Origin: an uncultured Lachnoclostridium sp.
GTDB taxonomy: Bacteria; Bacillota; Clostridia; Lachnospirales; Lachnospiraceae
Assembly: GCA_948330435.1 (NCBI GenBank)
Contig: CAOJBY010000007.1
Location: 62,001-126,000, forward strand
Length of the DNA stretch: 64,000 nt
Direction: 5' to 3'
Positions 1-8,450 of the stretch are shown piece by piece. The notes under the pieces were generated by a model that saw nothing but the letters and a program-made list of their open reading frames with translations, made no database searches and was not told where the DNA came from. Numbering within the stretch: position 1 is the first letter of the stretch; every line of letters starts with the position of its first letter. The position numbers were made by a program, and so were the translations under genes.

Positions 1-275
1 AACCGGGAGGTGAGGAGAATGGCGGTTCAAGTTCTGCTCCTGATACACAGCAAGGCGGGGAAACACCTGTTGTTCCAACACCGACCCCCGCACCTGAACC
101 AGAGGTTCCTGTAGCACCGGTTACGCCGGAGATACCGCCGGAACCAGCACCAGAGCCTACGCCGGAACCGACACCAGAACCAGAACCAACACCAACACCG
201 GAGCCTGTACCAACGGATCCCACACCGGTGGATCCTGCACCGGCAGATCCCACACCGGTGCCAGAAGGCGTATGA
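1..275 (+). CDS. C-terminal end of a proline-rich protein (5' end outside window)
   Basis: The frame is open from base 3 to a TGA at 273-275. It encodes a low-complexity tail dominated by Pro, Glu, Thr, Asp and Ala in short P-E-P-x-P and D-P-x-P units. No folded domain lies in the visible part. Such tails usually act as spacers in cell-wall or secreted proteins, or as C-terminal extensions of membrane proteins. A good terminator follows about 50 bases after the stop, which supports this being the real end of a transcription unit. Function cannot be named from the tail. Confidence 0.75.
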   Translation, partial: PGGEENGGSSSAPDTQQGGETPVVPTPTPAPEPEVPVAPVTPEIPPEPAPEPTPEPTPEPEPTPTPEPVPTDPTPVDPAPADPTPVPEGV

Positions 276-325
276 GTTAGCACCTGAAATCAGTTATACT
301 ATAAATATAAGGCTATCGAGAAATA

Positions 326-369
326 AGACAGAAGACATCTCCTATATCCGGTGTCTTCTGTCTCTCTTT
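326..369 (+). terminator. Rho-independent terminator
   Basis: A stem of about 12 bp (AGACAGAAGACA pairing with TGTCTTCTGTCT) around a loop of about 13 nt, followed by a T-rich tail. It sits after the proline-rich gene and before the promoter of cardiolipin synthase. Confidence 0.85.
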
Positions 370-403
370 AAATATTAAAATTCTGTGAAAAAGGTTGCTT
401 TAC

Positions 404-432
404 TTGGAAACAGATGAAAAATGTGGTAGGAT
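404..432 (+). promoter_or_regulatory. Putative sigma-A promoter of cls
   Basis: TTGGAA, 17-bp spacer, TAGGAT, about 55 bases before the cls start and downstream of the preceding terminator. Both hexamers are imperfect, so the call is moderate. Confidence 0.5.
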
Positions 433-488
433 GAAGAGGAAGAATTATGCATTGACAGGATACCACGAGACTGGAATGGAGAAAGAAA

Positions 489-2024
489 ATGTTACGTAAG
501 ATGTTAAAGCTGTTGACAAGCAGGTTGGTATTTTTCGGAATCTTATTACTGATCCAGCTTGTGTGGCTTTTGGCCTTTTTAACCCGGCTGACCACCTACT
601 CAACAGCGATCTCCGTATTGTTTACGATAGTAAGCCTGTTGGCTGTTCTTTGGATTATTAATCGGGATGAGAATCCGGCTTATCAGATGGCATGGGTGAT
701 TTTTATTCTGGTATTTCCCTTGTTGGGCGGTCTTTTTTACTTGCTTGTGGGCAATAAGAGACCCTCAAAAAAGATGCGTCGGAGATTGGAAGCGGAGCAG
801 GGTCGGACAAAAGAGGCACTGATACAGGATCCGGAGATTTTAGAGGAAGTGAATAAGATAGATGCCAGAGTAAGGGGACAGTTTGCTTATCTTTCAGAAA
901 ACTGCGGATTTCCGGTGCATGGGAATACGAAAACCCGTTATTATAAGCTGGGGGATGAACTGTTTCCGGAACTCTTAGAAGCATTAAAAGCAGCAGAGCA
1001 TTTTATCTTTATGGAATATTTTATTGTAGAAGAGGGCCGGATGTGGAACAGCATTCTGGATATTTTGGAGGAAAAGGCGAAAGCCGGTCTGGATGTGCGC
1101 TTTGTCTATGATGATTTGGGAAGTGTTTCCCTGCTGCCGCCGGGCTATGAATGGCAGCTTGAGGCAAAGGGCATCCGCTGTATGGCATTTAATCCCTTTA
1201 TTCCTCTTTGGTCTCTGGTGATGAATAACCGGGATCACCGGAAGATTACAGTGATTGACGGCCATACGGCTTTCAGCGGCGGTGTGAATCTGGCGGATGA
1301 ATATATCAATGAAAAACAGCGTTTTGGTCATTGGAAGGATACAGGCTTTATGCTCAAGGGAGAAGCAGTCTGGAATTATACGGTGATGTTCCTTCAGATG
1401 TGGAATGCATTCCGCAAAACGGATGTTTCATACGAAGCCTTTCGCCCCACATGTTATCATCCCGAGCCTTTTGCAGAGGATGGATTTGTACAGCCATATG
1501 GAGACACGCCCCTGGATGATGAGATTGCGGCAGAGAATGTCTATCTGAATATTTTGAATCAGGCAAGAGATTACGTATATATTTTTACGCCTTATCTGAT
1601 TATCGACCATGAGATGGAGACGGCTCTCTGCCTGGCGGCTAAGCGGGGCGTGGACGTGCGGATTGTAACGCCGGGAATTCCCGATAAAAAGGTGATTTTC
1701 CAGTTGACCCGTTCCTATTATCCCAATCTTTTGAGAGCAGGTGTCCGCATTTACGAATACACACCGGGCTTTCTCCATGCCAAGTCCTATGTCTGTGATG
1801 ATGAGACGGCAGTGGTGGGCACTATCAATATGGATTTCCGCAGCCTGTATCTGCATTTTGAGTGCGGTACATTGTTTTACCGCAGTTCTCTTGTGGCGGA
1901 GGTGAAAAGAGATGCCCTGGAAACCATGGAGAAGAGCCAGGAGATAAAACTTAAGGATATCAGACAGGGACTTAGGGGAAGCCTGTTCTGTGCCATTCTA
2001 CGTGTGCTGTCGCCTTTGTTATAG
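489..2024 (+). CDS. cls: Cardiolipin synthase (phospholipase D family)
   Basis: This 511-residue membrane enzyme joins two phosphatidylglycerol molecules into cardiolipin. Two hydrophobic segments lie near the N-terminus (about residues 12-32 and 38-58, with a third stretch near 68-88), as in bacterial Cls. Two phospholipase D active-site motifs follow: HRKITVIDG with its His near residue 250, and HAKSYVCDD with its His near residue 430. Each is followed by the usual small-residue/Asn segment (GGVNLADEY and GTINMDFRS). Length matches the family. An AGAAAG purine stretch precedes the ATG. It has its own promoter and is followed by a separate CBS gene after 73 bases. Confidence 0.95.
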   Translation: MLRKMLKLLTSRLVFFGILLLIQLVWLLAFLTRLTTYSTAISVLFTIVSLLAVLWIINRDENPAYQMAWVIFILVFPLLGGLFYLLVGNKRPSKKMRRRLEAEQGRTKEALIQDPEILEEVNKIDARVRGQFAYLSENCGFPVHGNTKTRYYKLGDELFPELLEALKAAEHFIFMEYFIVEEGRMWNSILDILEEKAKAGLDVRFVYDDLGSVSLLPPGYEWQLEAKGIRCMAFNPFIPLWSLVMNNRDHRKITVIDGHTAFSGGVNLADEYINEKQRFGHWKDTGFMLKGEAVWNYTVMFLQMWNAFRKTDVSYEAFRPTCYHPEPFAEDGFVQPYGDTPLDDEIAAENVYLNILNQARDYVYIFTPYLIIDHEMETALCLAAKRGVDVRIVTPGIPDKKVIFQLTRSYYPNLLRAGVRIYEYTPGFLHAKSYVCDDETAVVGTINMDFRSLYLHFECGTLFYRSSLVAEVKRDALETMEKSQEIKLKDIRQGLRGSLFCAILRVLSPLL

Positions 2025-2097
2025 AAAGAATAAAAAAGAATATACACATAGATTAGATTTTTGACTTACAAACATGCTCTAAGAAAGGAACGAAAAT

Positions 2098-2514
2098 ATG
2101 AATATTTTGTTTTTTTTGAAGCCAAAAGGGGAGCTTGCTTATCTTTATGATGACAGTACCTTGCGTCAGGGGATTGAGAAGTTGGAGCGAAGCGGCTTTA
2201 CGGCCATTCCCCTGATCAATCGAAATGGTGAGTACATAGGTACTATTACAGAGGGGGATATGCTCTGGACTTTGAAGAATAAGTTTTCGTTAGATTTGAA
2301 GGCTGCGGAGGATGTTTCCATTCAGACGGTAAGACGGAGAATGCAGTTTGAGCCTATTTCCATTGACTCGAATATTGAGGATTTGTTTTCCAAGGCTATG
2401 AATCAGAATTTTGTTCCGGTTATTGATGACAAGCGGATTTTTATTGGGATTGTGACCAGGAAAGATATCATGGGATTTTGTTATCAGGAGTTTATTAAGA
2501 AGAAAAATGGGTGA
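2098..2514 (+). CDS. Small CBS-pair domain protein
   Basis: This 138-residue protein consists almost only of two CBS repeats (roughly residues 10-65 and 80-132), with no catalytic domain. Stand-alone CBS pairs usually bind adenine nucleotides (AMP, ATP or c-di-AMP) and act as sensors on a partner protein; B. subtilis DarB/YkuL is a family example. The GTITEGDML and GIVTRKDIM stretches mark the ends of each repeat. It is preceded by AAGAAAGGA and lies between cls and gltX in the same orientation. The ligand and partner cannot be told from sequence alone. Confidence 0.85.
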   Translation: MNILFFLKPKGELAYLYDDSTLRQGIEKLERSGFTAIPLINRNGEYIGTITEGDMLWTLKNKFSLDLKAAEDVSIQTVRRRMQFEPISIDSNIEDLFSKAMNQNFVPVIDDKRIFIGIVTRKDIMGFCYQEFIKKKNG

Positions 2515-2597
2515 GGCTTGTAAACGGGAATACTTCATGATATAATGAACGCTCTGGAAGCTATTTACAGAAATGAAAGATACGGGAGTGTGAAAGA

Positions 2598-4052
2598 ATG
2601 GGAAAGGTTCGAACAAGATATGCGCCAAGCCCCACAGGAAGAATGCATGTGGGAAACTTAAGAACGGCGTTGTATGCATATTTGATTGCAAAGCATGAGG
2701 GAGGGGACTTCCTCCTGCGTATTGAGGATACGGATCAGGAGCGTCTGGTAGAGGGGGCGGTGGATATTATTTACCGCACGTTGGAAACAACGGGACTTAA
2801 GCATGACGAGGGTCCGGATAAAGATGGGGGCGTTGGTCCCTACGTTCAGAGTGAGCGTCAGGCTTCCGGCATTTATCTCGCATATGCCAAGAAGCTGATT
2901 GAAAAGGGAGAGGCTTACTATTGCTTTTGCGACAAGGAGCGTCTGGAATCACTGAAGACTGAGGTGGCAGGCAAGGAGATTGTTATTTATGATAAGCACT
3001 GCATGTCTTTAAGTAAAGAGGAAGTGGAGGAGAAGCTGGCTGCAGGCATTCCCTATGTGATTCGTCAGAATAACCCTACGGAGGGCAAGACGACTTTCCA
3101 GGATGATATCTATGGCGAGATTAGCGTAGACAATGCAGAGCTTGATGATATGATTCTTATTAAGTCCGATGGCTATCCTACCTACAATTTTGCCAATGTG
3201 GTAGATGATCATCTCATGGGGATTACTCATGTGGTTCGGGGAAATGAGTACCTTTCTTCTTCCCCCAAGTATAACCGCCTTTATGAGGCGTTTGGCTGGG
3301 AGGTTCCCACCTATGTTCACTGCCCCCTGATTACGGACGAGGAGCATAAGAAGCTGTCCAAACGCTGCGGGCATTCTTCTTTTGAGGATTTGGTGGAGCA
3401 GGGATTTTTGCCGGAAGCTATTGTTAATTTTGTGGCTCTCCTTGGATGGAGTCCGGAGGAGGATCGGGAGATCTACAGCCTGGATGAGCTGGTTGAGATC
3501 TTTGATTACCACCATATCAGCAAGGCTCCGTCAGTCTTTGATTTTACCAAGCTGAAATGGATGAACGGCGAGTATATCAAGGCTATGGATTTTGATGCTT
3601 TCTATGAGATGGCCCTGCCTTATTTGAAAGAAGCAATAACGAAAGACTATGATCTGAAAAAGATTGCGGAGATGGTTAAGACAAGGATTGAGGTGCTTCC
3701 GGATATTCCGGGGCTGATTGACTTCTTTGAGGATCTCCCAGAGTATGATACGGCTATGTATGCCCATAAGAAGATGAAGACTACGCCTGAGACCTCTCTT
3801 GAGGTACTGCGGGAGCTTCTGCCCGTTTTGGAGGAGCAGGAGGATTACAGCAATGATGCTCTGTATGCACTGCTTCTTGACTATGTGGGCAAGAAAGGCT
3901 GTAAGAACGGCTATGTGCTCTGGCCGGTGCGTACGGCTGTGTCCGGCAAGCAGATGACTCCCTGCGGTGCTACGGAGATGATGGAGATCGTAGGGAAAGA
4001 GGAATCTTTAAAAAGAATCCGCAAGGCGATTGAAAAACTGGAAAATGTATAA
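2598..4052 (+). CDS. gltX: Glutamate--tRNA ligase
   Basis: This 484-residue class I aminoacyl-tRNA synthetase charges tRNA-Glu with glutamate. The N-terminus reads RYAPSPTGRMHVGN, which contains the HIGH-type signature (His17). The KMSKS-type loop is KLSKR at residues 252-256. The protein ends in the helical anticodon-binding region and has the normal length of bacterial GltX. Whether it is discriminating or also misacylates tRNA-Gln cannot be seen here. No T-box leader is apparent in the 83 bases before it. The ribosome binding site (GGGAG) is set slightly far from the ATG. Confidence 0.97.
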   Translation: MGKVRTRYAPSPTGRMHVGNLRTALYAYLIAKHEGGDFLLRIEDTDQERLVEGAVDIIYRTLETTGLKHDEGPDKDGGVGPYVQSERQASGIYLAYAKKLIEKGEAYYCFCDKERLESLKTEVAGKEIVIYDKHCMSLSKEEVEEKLAAGIPYVIRQNNPTEGKTTFQDDIYGEISVDNAELDDMILIKSDGYPTYNFANVVDDHLMGITHVVRGNEYLSSSPKYNRLYEAFGWEVPTYVHCPLITDEEHKKLSKRCGHSSFEDLVEQGFLPEAIVNFVALLGWSPEEDREIYSLDELVEIFDYHHISKAPSVFDFTKLKWMNGEYIKAMDFDAFYEMALPYLKEAITKDYDLKKIAEMVKTRIEVLPDIPGLIDFFEDLPEYDTAMYAHKKMKTTPETSLEVLRELLPVLEEQEDYSNDALYALLLDYVGKKGCKNGYVLWPVRTAVSGKQMTPCGATEMMEIVGKEESLKRIRKAIEKLENV

Positions 4053-4112
4053 ATTAGAGTTGGAAAATTTTCTTTTTCCTGAGGAAAAGTATAAGGAACA
4101 TGTGATTACTTT

Positions 4113-5948
4113 ATGAATCAATTATCAAATGCACAGCGGCGGGCCGTTACCCATGTGGACGGCCCCATGCTGGTTCTGGCCGGTCCGGGAAGCGGCAAAA
4201 CGACCGTAATTACCCGGCGAACACGGTATCTGATTGAGGACTGTCAGATTAAGCCCTCACAAATCCTGGTAATAACCTTTACAAGAGCAGCGGCAAGAGA
4301 GATGCGGGAGCGTTTCCTGCGTCAGACAAAAAGCGATGGGATGGCCGTGTCCTTTGGGACCTTTCATGCGGTCTTTTTTCAGATCCTGAAGCTGGCTTAC
4401 GGCTATGGGGCGGAAAACATCCTCAGGGAGGAGCAGAAGTATCAGTTTCTTCGTGATAGTGTCCGCAAGGCGAAGCTGGAACTGGATGACGAAGTGGAAT
4501 TCCTTTCCGATGTGGCGGCGGAGATTAGCCGGGTGAAAAATGAACGAAGCGATCTGAATACCTATCAGGCATCAACCTGTAATTCGGCTGTTTTTAAGGG
4601 AATTTATCAGGACTATGACAATCGTCTGCGGAGAAGCAATCTTATAGATTATGATGATATGCTGGTATTCTGCTATGAGCTTTTAAAAGAGAGACCGGAT
4701 ATTCTTGGGGCGTGGCAGAGAAAGTACCGGTATATTCTGGTGGATGAATTCCAGGATATCAATCAGCTTCAGTATGACATTGTACGTCTTCTTTCGGCTC
4801 CGGAGGACAATCTTTTTATTGTGGGAGATGATGATCAGTCCATTTATCGTTTTCGGGGAGCAAAGCCCCAGATTATGCTGAATTTTGAGAAAGATTACCC
4901 AAAAGCAGTGCGTGTGGTGCTGGATACCAATTATCGCTCGACACCGGAGATTGTGGAGAGTGCAGGGAAAGTGATTGGACATAATCGAGAACGGTTTCCC
5001 AAGGAGATTCATGCGGCAAAGGATAAGGGATTTCATGTTCTTACCCATGATTTTTCCACCCAGGAGGAGGAAAATGCCTGTATCGTAGATAAGATTCGCA
5101 TTTATGCGGGCAAAGGCGGTGCCTATTCGGACATTGCGGTGCTGTTTCGCACCAATACTCAGCCAAGGCATCTGGTGGAGGAATTGATGTCTGCAGGGAT
5201 TCCCTTTCGGATGCGTGACAGGCTGCCGAATATTTATGATCATTGGATTGCGAAAGATGTTTTTACATATATCCGAATGGCTATGGGCAGCAGGAGACGC
5301 AGTGATTTTCTGCAGGTTATGAATCGGCCGAAGCGTTACATAGGGAGGGAGTGCCTGGAAGAGGAAGAAGTTGCCTTTGAGGTACTTTTGTGCTGCTATG
5401 AGGACAAGCCCTGGGTCTGTGAACGGATTGAGAAATTCCAGTCGGATTTGAAGATGATTGGGCGGTTAAGTCCCTTTGGTGCACTTCATTATATTCGTAA
5501 TATTGTGGGGTATGAGGAGTATCTTAGGGAGTATGCGGAGTATCGGAACCGGAAGCCCGAGGAGATGTTGGAGGTTCTGGACGAGCTGCAGGCTTTGTCC
5601 AAAGGGTTTAAGACGTTTGATGCGTGGTTTGGGCATATAGAGGATTATAAGAAAGAGCTGGAGCGTCAGGCAAAGGAGCAGGAGAAAGAGAGCAACAGTG
5701 TGTCATTAGCTACCATGCATAGCAGTAAGGGGCTGGAATATCGAATCGTGTTTATTCCTGATGCCAATGAGAAAGTGACTCCCCATAAACGGGCCTTTTT
5801 GGAGGAAGATATCGAGGAGGAACGTCGACTCTTCTATGTGGCTATGACCAGGGCAAAGGAATTGCTGTATATCTTTTCGGTGAAGAAGCTTTATAATCGG
5901 AGGGCACAGCAGTCACGGTTTTTGGAAGAACTTTTGGAGGAAAATTAA
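4113..5948 (+). CDS. UvrD/Rep-family ATP-dependent DNA helicase
   Basis: This is a superfamily 1A 3'-5' helicase of 611 residues. Visible motifs are the Q-motif start, Walker A GPGSGKTT with Lys29, motif Ia TFTRAAAREM, Walker B VDEFQDIN, motif III GDDDQSIYRFRGA, motif IV region DTNYRS, motif V TMHSSKGLEY and motif VI VAMTRAKELLY. It is clearly shorter than PcrA/UvrD (about 720 residues): the C-terminal tail that contacts RNA polymerase in PcrA is absent and the 2B insert looks reduced. It is therefore probably an accessory helicase rather than PcrA itself. The nearest purine stretch (AAGGA) is about 15 nt before the ATG, so the start is less certain than the family. Confidence 0.92.
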   Translation: MNQLSNAQRRAVTHVDGPMLVLAGPGSGKTTVITRRTRYLIEDCQIKPSQILVITFTRAAAREMRERFLRQTKSDGMAVSFGTFHAVFFQILKLAYGYGAENILREEQKYQFLRDSVRKAKLELDDEVEFLSDVAAEISRVKNERSDLNTYQASTCNSAVFKGIYQDYDNRLRRSNLIDYDDMLVFCYELLKERPDILGAWQRKYRYILVDEFQDINQLQYDIVRLLSAPEDNLFIVGDDDQSIYRFRGAKPQIMLNFEKDYPKAVRVVLDTNYRSTPEIVESAGKVIGHNRERFPKEIHAAKDKGFHVLTHDFSTQEEENACIVDKIRIYAGKGGAYSDIAVLFRTNTQPRHLVEELMSAGIPFRMRDRLPNIYDHWIAKDVFTYIRMAMGSRRRSDFLQVMNRPKRYIGRECLEEEEVAFEVLLCCYEDKPWVCERIEKFQSDLKMIGRLSPFGALHYIRNIVGYEEYLREYAEYRNRKPEEMLEVLDELQALSKGFKTFDAWFGHIEDYKKELERQAKEQEKESNSVSLATMHSSKGLEYRIVFIPDANEKVTPHKRAFLEEDIEEERRLFYVAMTRAKELLYIFSVKKLYNRRAQQSRFLEELLEEN

Positions 5949-5972
5949 AAGGGGACGATTGTAAATTTTTAG

Positions 5973-6001
5973 TTGTATTAGGAAGAGATTTTCGTTAGAA
6001 T
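5973..6001 (+). promoter_or_regulatory. Putative sigma-A promoter of the MgtC-family gene
   Basis: TTGTAT, 17-bp spacer, TAGAAT in the gap after the helicase gene, about 60 bases before the chosen start. Confidence 0.55.
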
Positions 6002-6061
6002 AGATGAGAAGAGGAATTTGAGAATCGTTTTACTGCAGAGACAAGAATGGGGGAAATACGA

Positions 6062-6742
6062 ATGTTTTTTGCTTCATTAACAGAATGGACATTTCAAAAT
6101 GTATTGCTTCGAATGGTTACTGCTCTGGTTCTGGGCGGATTTATCGGAATTGACCGGGGAGCGAAGAAGAGGGGCGGCGGGGCCAGGACGGATGCAGCCG
6201 TGTGCCTGGGGGCGGCAATGGTAATGGTGACTGCTCAGTATATGGACATTCAGTTTCCAGGAAGCACGGATATCTCTCGAATGGCGGCTCAGGTAGTAAG
6301 CGGCATAGGGTTTCTGGGAGCGGGGTCTATCATTGTGGCAGGACGACAGGTGAAGGGGCTTACCTATGCGGCCAGTATCTGGATCTGTGCCTGTGTGGGT
6401 CTGGCGGCCGGGATTGGATTTGTGGACGGGGCGATTCTGGTAACAGCGGTTCTTCTGATCGGGCTTCATATTCTGCCTTATATTGAGGAGAAAGCTTATG
6501 AGCGATCAAGATATGCCCGTCTGCATATAGAAGGAGAGGAGAATCGGACATCCACTGTTCTTTTGCGCAGGCTGAAAGAGGATGGATGTAAGATTGACAT
6601 GTATGATGTGGATAAGCCAAAGGCTGCAGGCCAGTCCTATACGATACGGATGACGGTTTACATCCCTCGCAGCTTCAATAAACAGGATTATCTGCAAAGT
6701 CTCTTAAAGATTGAGGGCGTGATGTATGTGCATGTTGTATAG
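6062..6742 (+). CDS. MgtC/SapB-family membrane protein
   Basis: The N-terminal 150 residues have about four to five hydrophobic helices and the family signature GGFIGIDRGAKKRGGGARTD (about residues 21-40), which carries the conserved Arg/Asp around the first cytoplasmic loop. A soluble C-terminal part of about 80 residues resembles an ACT-like regulatory domain. MgtC proteins are linked to Mg2+ limitation and to control of membrane ATP synthase or other transporters; they are not Mg2+ pumps. The longest frame begins at 6047, but GGGGGA lies 7 nt before the ATG at 6062, so that start (226 residues) is preferred. It ends 2 bases before the convergent YlmC gene. Confidence 0.9.
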   Translation: MFFASLTEWTFQNVLLRMVTALVLGGFIGIDRGAKKRGGGARTDAAVCLGAAMVMVTAQYMDIQFPGSTDISRMAAQVVSGIGFLGAGSIIVAGRQVKGLTYAASIWICACVGLAAGIGFVDGAILVTAVLLIGLHILPYIEEKAYERSRYARLHIEGEENRTSTVLLRRLKEDGCKIDMYDVDKPKAAGQSYTIRMTVYIPRSFNKQDYLQSLLKIEGVMYVHVV

Positions 6743-6744
6743 GG

Positions 6745-6990
6745 CTATTTGCCTTTTTCCGGTTCAAGCTCTACTAAAATAATATCCGGGCCGATTTGCT
6801 TGATTTTGCACCAGGGAATTTCATATTCACAGTCCTTTCCCAGAAGCCCCCAGAGCTTTTCATTGCTGGAGGTCACAAGGGCCTGGATACAGCCATTTTT
6901 CGGATCAAAGACCAGATCCGTTACACAGCCTAAGCGTTTGCAGTCGCAGATATTGATAACATCCTTTTCTCTTAATTCACAGAAGGTCAT
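6745..6990 (-). CDS. YlmC/YmxH-family PRC-barrel protein
   Basis: An 81-residue single PRC-barrel protein of the YlmC/YmxH type found across spore-forming Firmicutes, often annotated as sporulation-related. The pattern is typical: LREKDVINICDCKRLG at the start, a beta-barrel with D-L-V-F-D-P and W-x-x-I-K-x-I-G-x-D-I-I-L-V near the end. An AGGGAG ribosome binding site lies 8-9 nt upstream on this strand. It is convergent with the MgtC-family gene with almost no gap and no shared terminator hairpin. The molecular role of the family is not established. Confidence 0.88.
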   Translation of the reverse strand: MTFCELREKDVINICDCKRLGCVTDLVFDPKNGCIQALVTSSNEKLWGLLGKDCEYEIPWCKIKQIGPDIILVELEPEKGK

Positions 6991-7088
6991 GGGGAAACTC
7001 CCTATAGTTTTTTTCTTATTCTATGCAGCGTGGATGAAAGAGTTACGGATGATGTTGGGCAATCTTACTGTTGCCAGGAGAGAGAATA

Positions 7089-7105
7089 CCCCTGTACACT
7101 GAGGG
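7089..7105 (+). repeat. Copy 1 of a repeated leader motif
   Basis: One of three near-identical copies of CCCCTTRTACAYYGAGGG in the window (others at 13183 and 47580). This copy has one T fewer. As RNA it can fold into a small hairpin (CCCT/AGGG) with an exposed loop. It lies about 35 bases before the start of the solute-binding lipoprotein, in the same orientation. Confidence 0.6.
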
Positions 7106-7140
7106 TAATAATTGAAAAAGCATATTTTGAGGAGATTTTT

Positions 7141-8388
7141 ATGAGTAAGAAAAATATTATAGGGCTTTTTGTTTTTCTATGTGCTTTGAGTTTTGCGGGA
7201 TGTGGGAAAGATAATCAGGCACCTGAGGCAAAGCAGCAGACTTCGGAGCCGGAAATTGTGGATTTAACTGTATGGGGGGCTGCCGAAGATGAGGAATTAC
7301 TTGGCCGGATTCTGGATGAGTTTCAAATGGAGTATCAGGGGCAGGCGGATTTTCGGATTATTTATGAGGTTCAGAGTGAAAGCCATTGCACCGACGCTTT
7401 GATGGAGGATCTGGAACATGGAGCAGATGTATTTGCGTTTGCAGACGATCAGCTTAACACGTTAGTAGCAGCCGGTGCCCTGGAACCAATTGATAATTCG
7501 GAAGCTGTTAAAGAGGCAAATCTGCCGGAGGCAGTTTTTGCGGCATCTGTGAACAATACGCTGTATGCTTTTCCGCTGACGGCTGATAATGGATATTTTC
7601 TCTATTATAATAAAGAGTATTTTTCAGAACAGGATATTGAGTCCTGGGATCGGATGCTGGCTATTGCTTCGGAACAGGAAAAAAAGATCACTATGGACTG
7701 GTCGTCCGGCTGGTACGTGTATTCCCTGTTTGGCAACACTGGTCTTACCGTAGGTCTGAATGATGACGGTATTACAAACTATTGTACCTGGAACAGTACG
7801 GAGGGAGACATTAAAGGAACGGATGTGGCACAGGCTATGGCGGTTATGGCCGGTAATACAGGTTTTATGAGCACGGATGATGCAGGATTTTTAAGTGGAG
7901 TCAGGGATGGTTCCATTATAGCGGGCATTAACGGGGTATGGATATGGAATGCGGTGGCTGTGGAGGAAGCCTGGGGCAGCAACTATGGAGCTGCCCGTCT
8001 GCCGTTTTATACCTGTGCAGGGCAGCAGGTTCCTATGGCTTCTTTCTCCGGCTATAAACTGATTGGAGTTAATGCCTATTCCGAGCACAGGGAATGGGCA
8101 GAAAAACTGGCAGAGTGGATTACCAATGAAAAGAATCAGGAACTTCGCTTTCTTCTTCGGGGACAGGGGCCTTCCAATATCAGGGTGGCAGCTACGGAGG
8201 AGGTACAGAATTCTCTTGCAATCCGTGCACTTCTGGAACAGTCCGAATTTTCTTCTCTCCAGCGCATAGGGGGAAATTTCTGGGAACCGGTGACTGCATT
8301 TACTGCCGAAATACTTGCAGGCAATCCTTCTGGGGAGAGTTATCAAAAGCTGCTTGATACAATGGTTGAGGGAATTATTGCCCCATAG
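7141..8388 (+). CDS. Extracellular solute-binding lipoprotein (ABC family 1 type)
   Basis: The mature protein would be a surface-anchored binding protein. From the ATG at 7141 the N-terminus is a lipoprotein signal peptide: basic start, hydrophobic core, lipobox SFAGC with Cys21. The rest (415 residues in all) has the layout of family 1 sugar- or oligosaccharide-binding proteins, including VWGAAEDEELL near the start of the mature part and ADNGYFLYYNKEYF. A longer frame runs back to 7030, but GAGGAG lies 7 nt before 7141 and gives a proper signal peptide. No permease or ATPase gene accompanies it; the next gene is a chemotaxis receptor, so it may serve as that receptor's ligand capture protein (inference). 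Confidence 0.88.
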   Translation: MSKKNIIGLFVFLCALSFAGCGKDNQAPEAKQQTSEPEIVDLTVWGAAEDEELLGRILDEFQMEYQGQADFRIIYEVQSESHCTDALMEDLEHGADVFAFADDQLNTLVAAGALEPIDNSEAVKEANLPEAVFAASVNNTLYAFPLTADNGYFLYYNKEYFSEQDIESWDRMLAIASEQEKKITMDWSSGWYVYSLFGNTGLTVGLNDDGITNYCTWNSTEGDIKGTDVAQAMAVMAGNTGFMSTDDAGFLSGVRDGSIIAGINGVWIWNAVAVEEAWGSNYGAARLPFYTCAGQQVPMASFSGYKLIGVNAYSEHREWAEKLAEWITNEKNQELRFLLRGQGPSNIRVAATEEVQNSLAIRALLEQSEFSSLQRIGGNFWEPVTAFTAEILAGNPSGESYQKLLDTMVEGIIAP

Positions 8389-8450
8389 TTTTTGAGAATA
8401 TTTTCCGTTTCAGAGATTATCATATCAGATACAAAGGAGCATTACTTATA

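Noticed and set aside
40..272. CRISPR-like or tandem repeat array at the window start
   Set aside because: The repetitive CCGGAACCA-type units are codons of a Pro/Glu/Thr-rich protein tail, irregular in length and without spacers.
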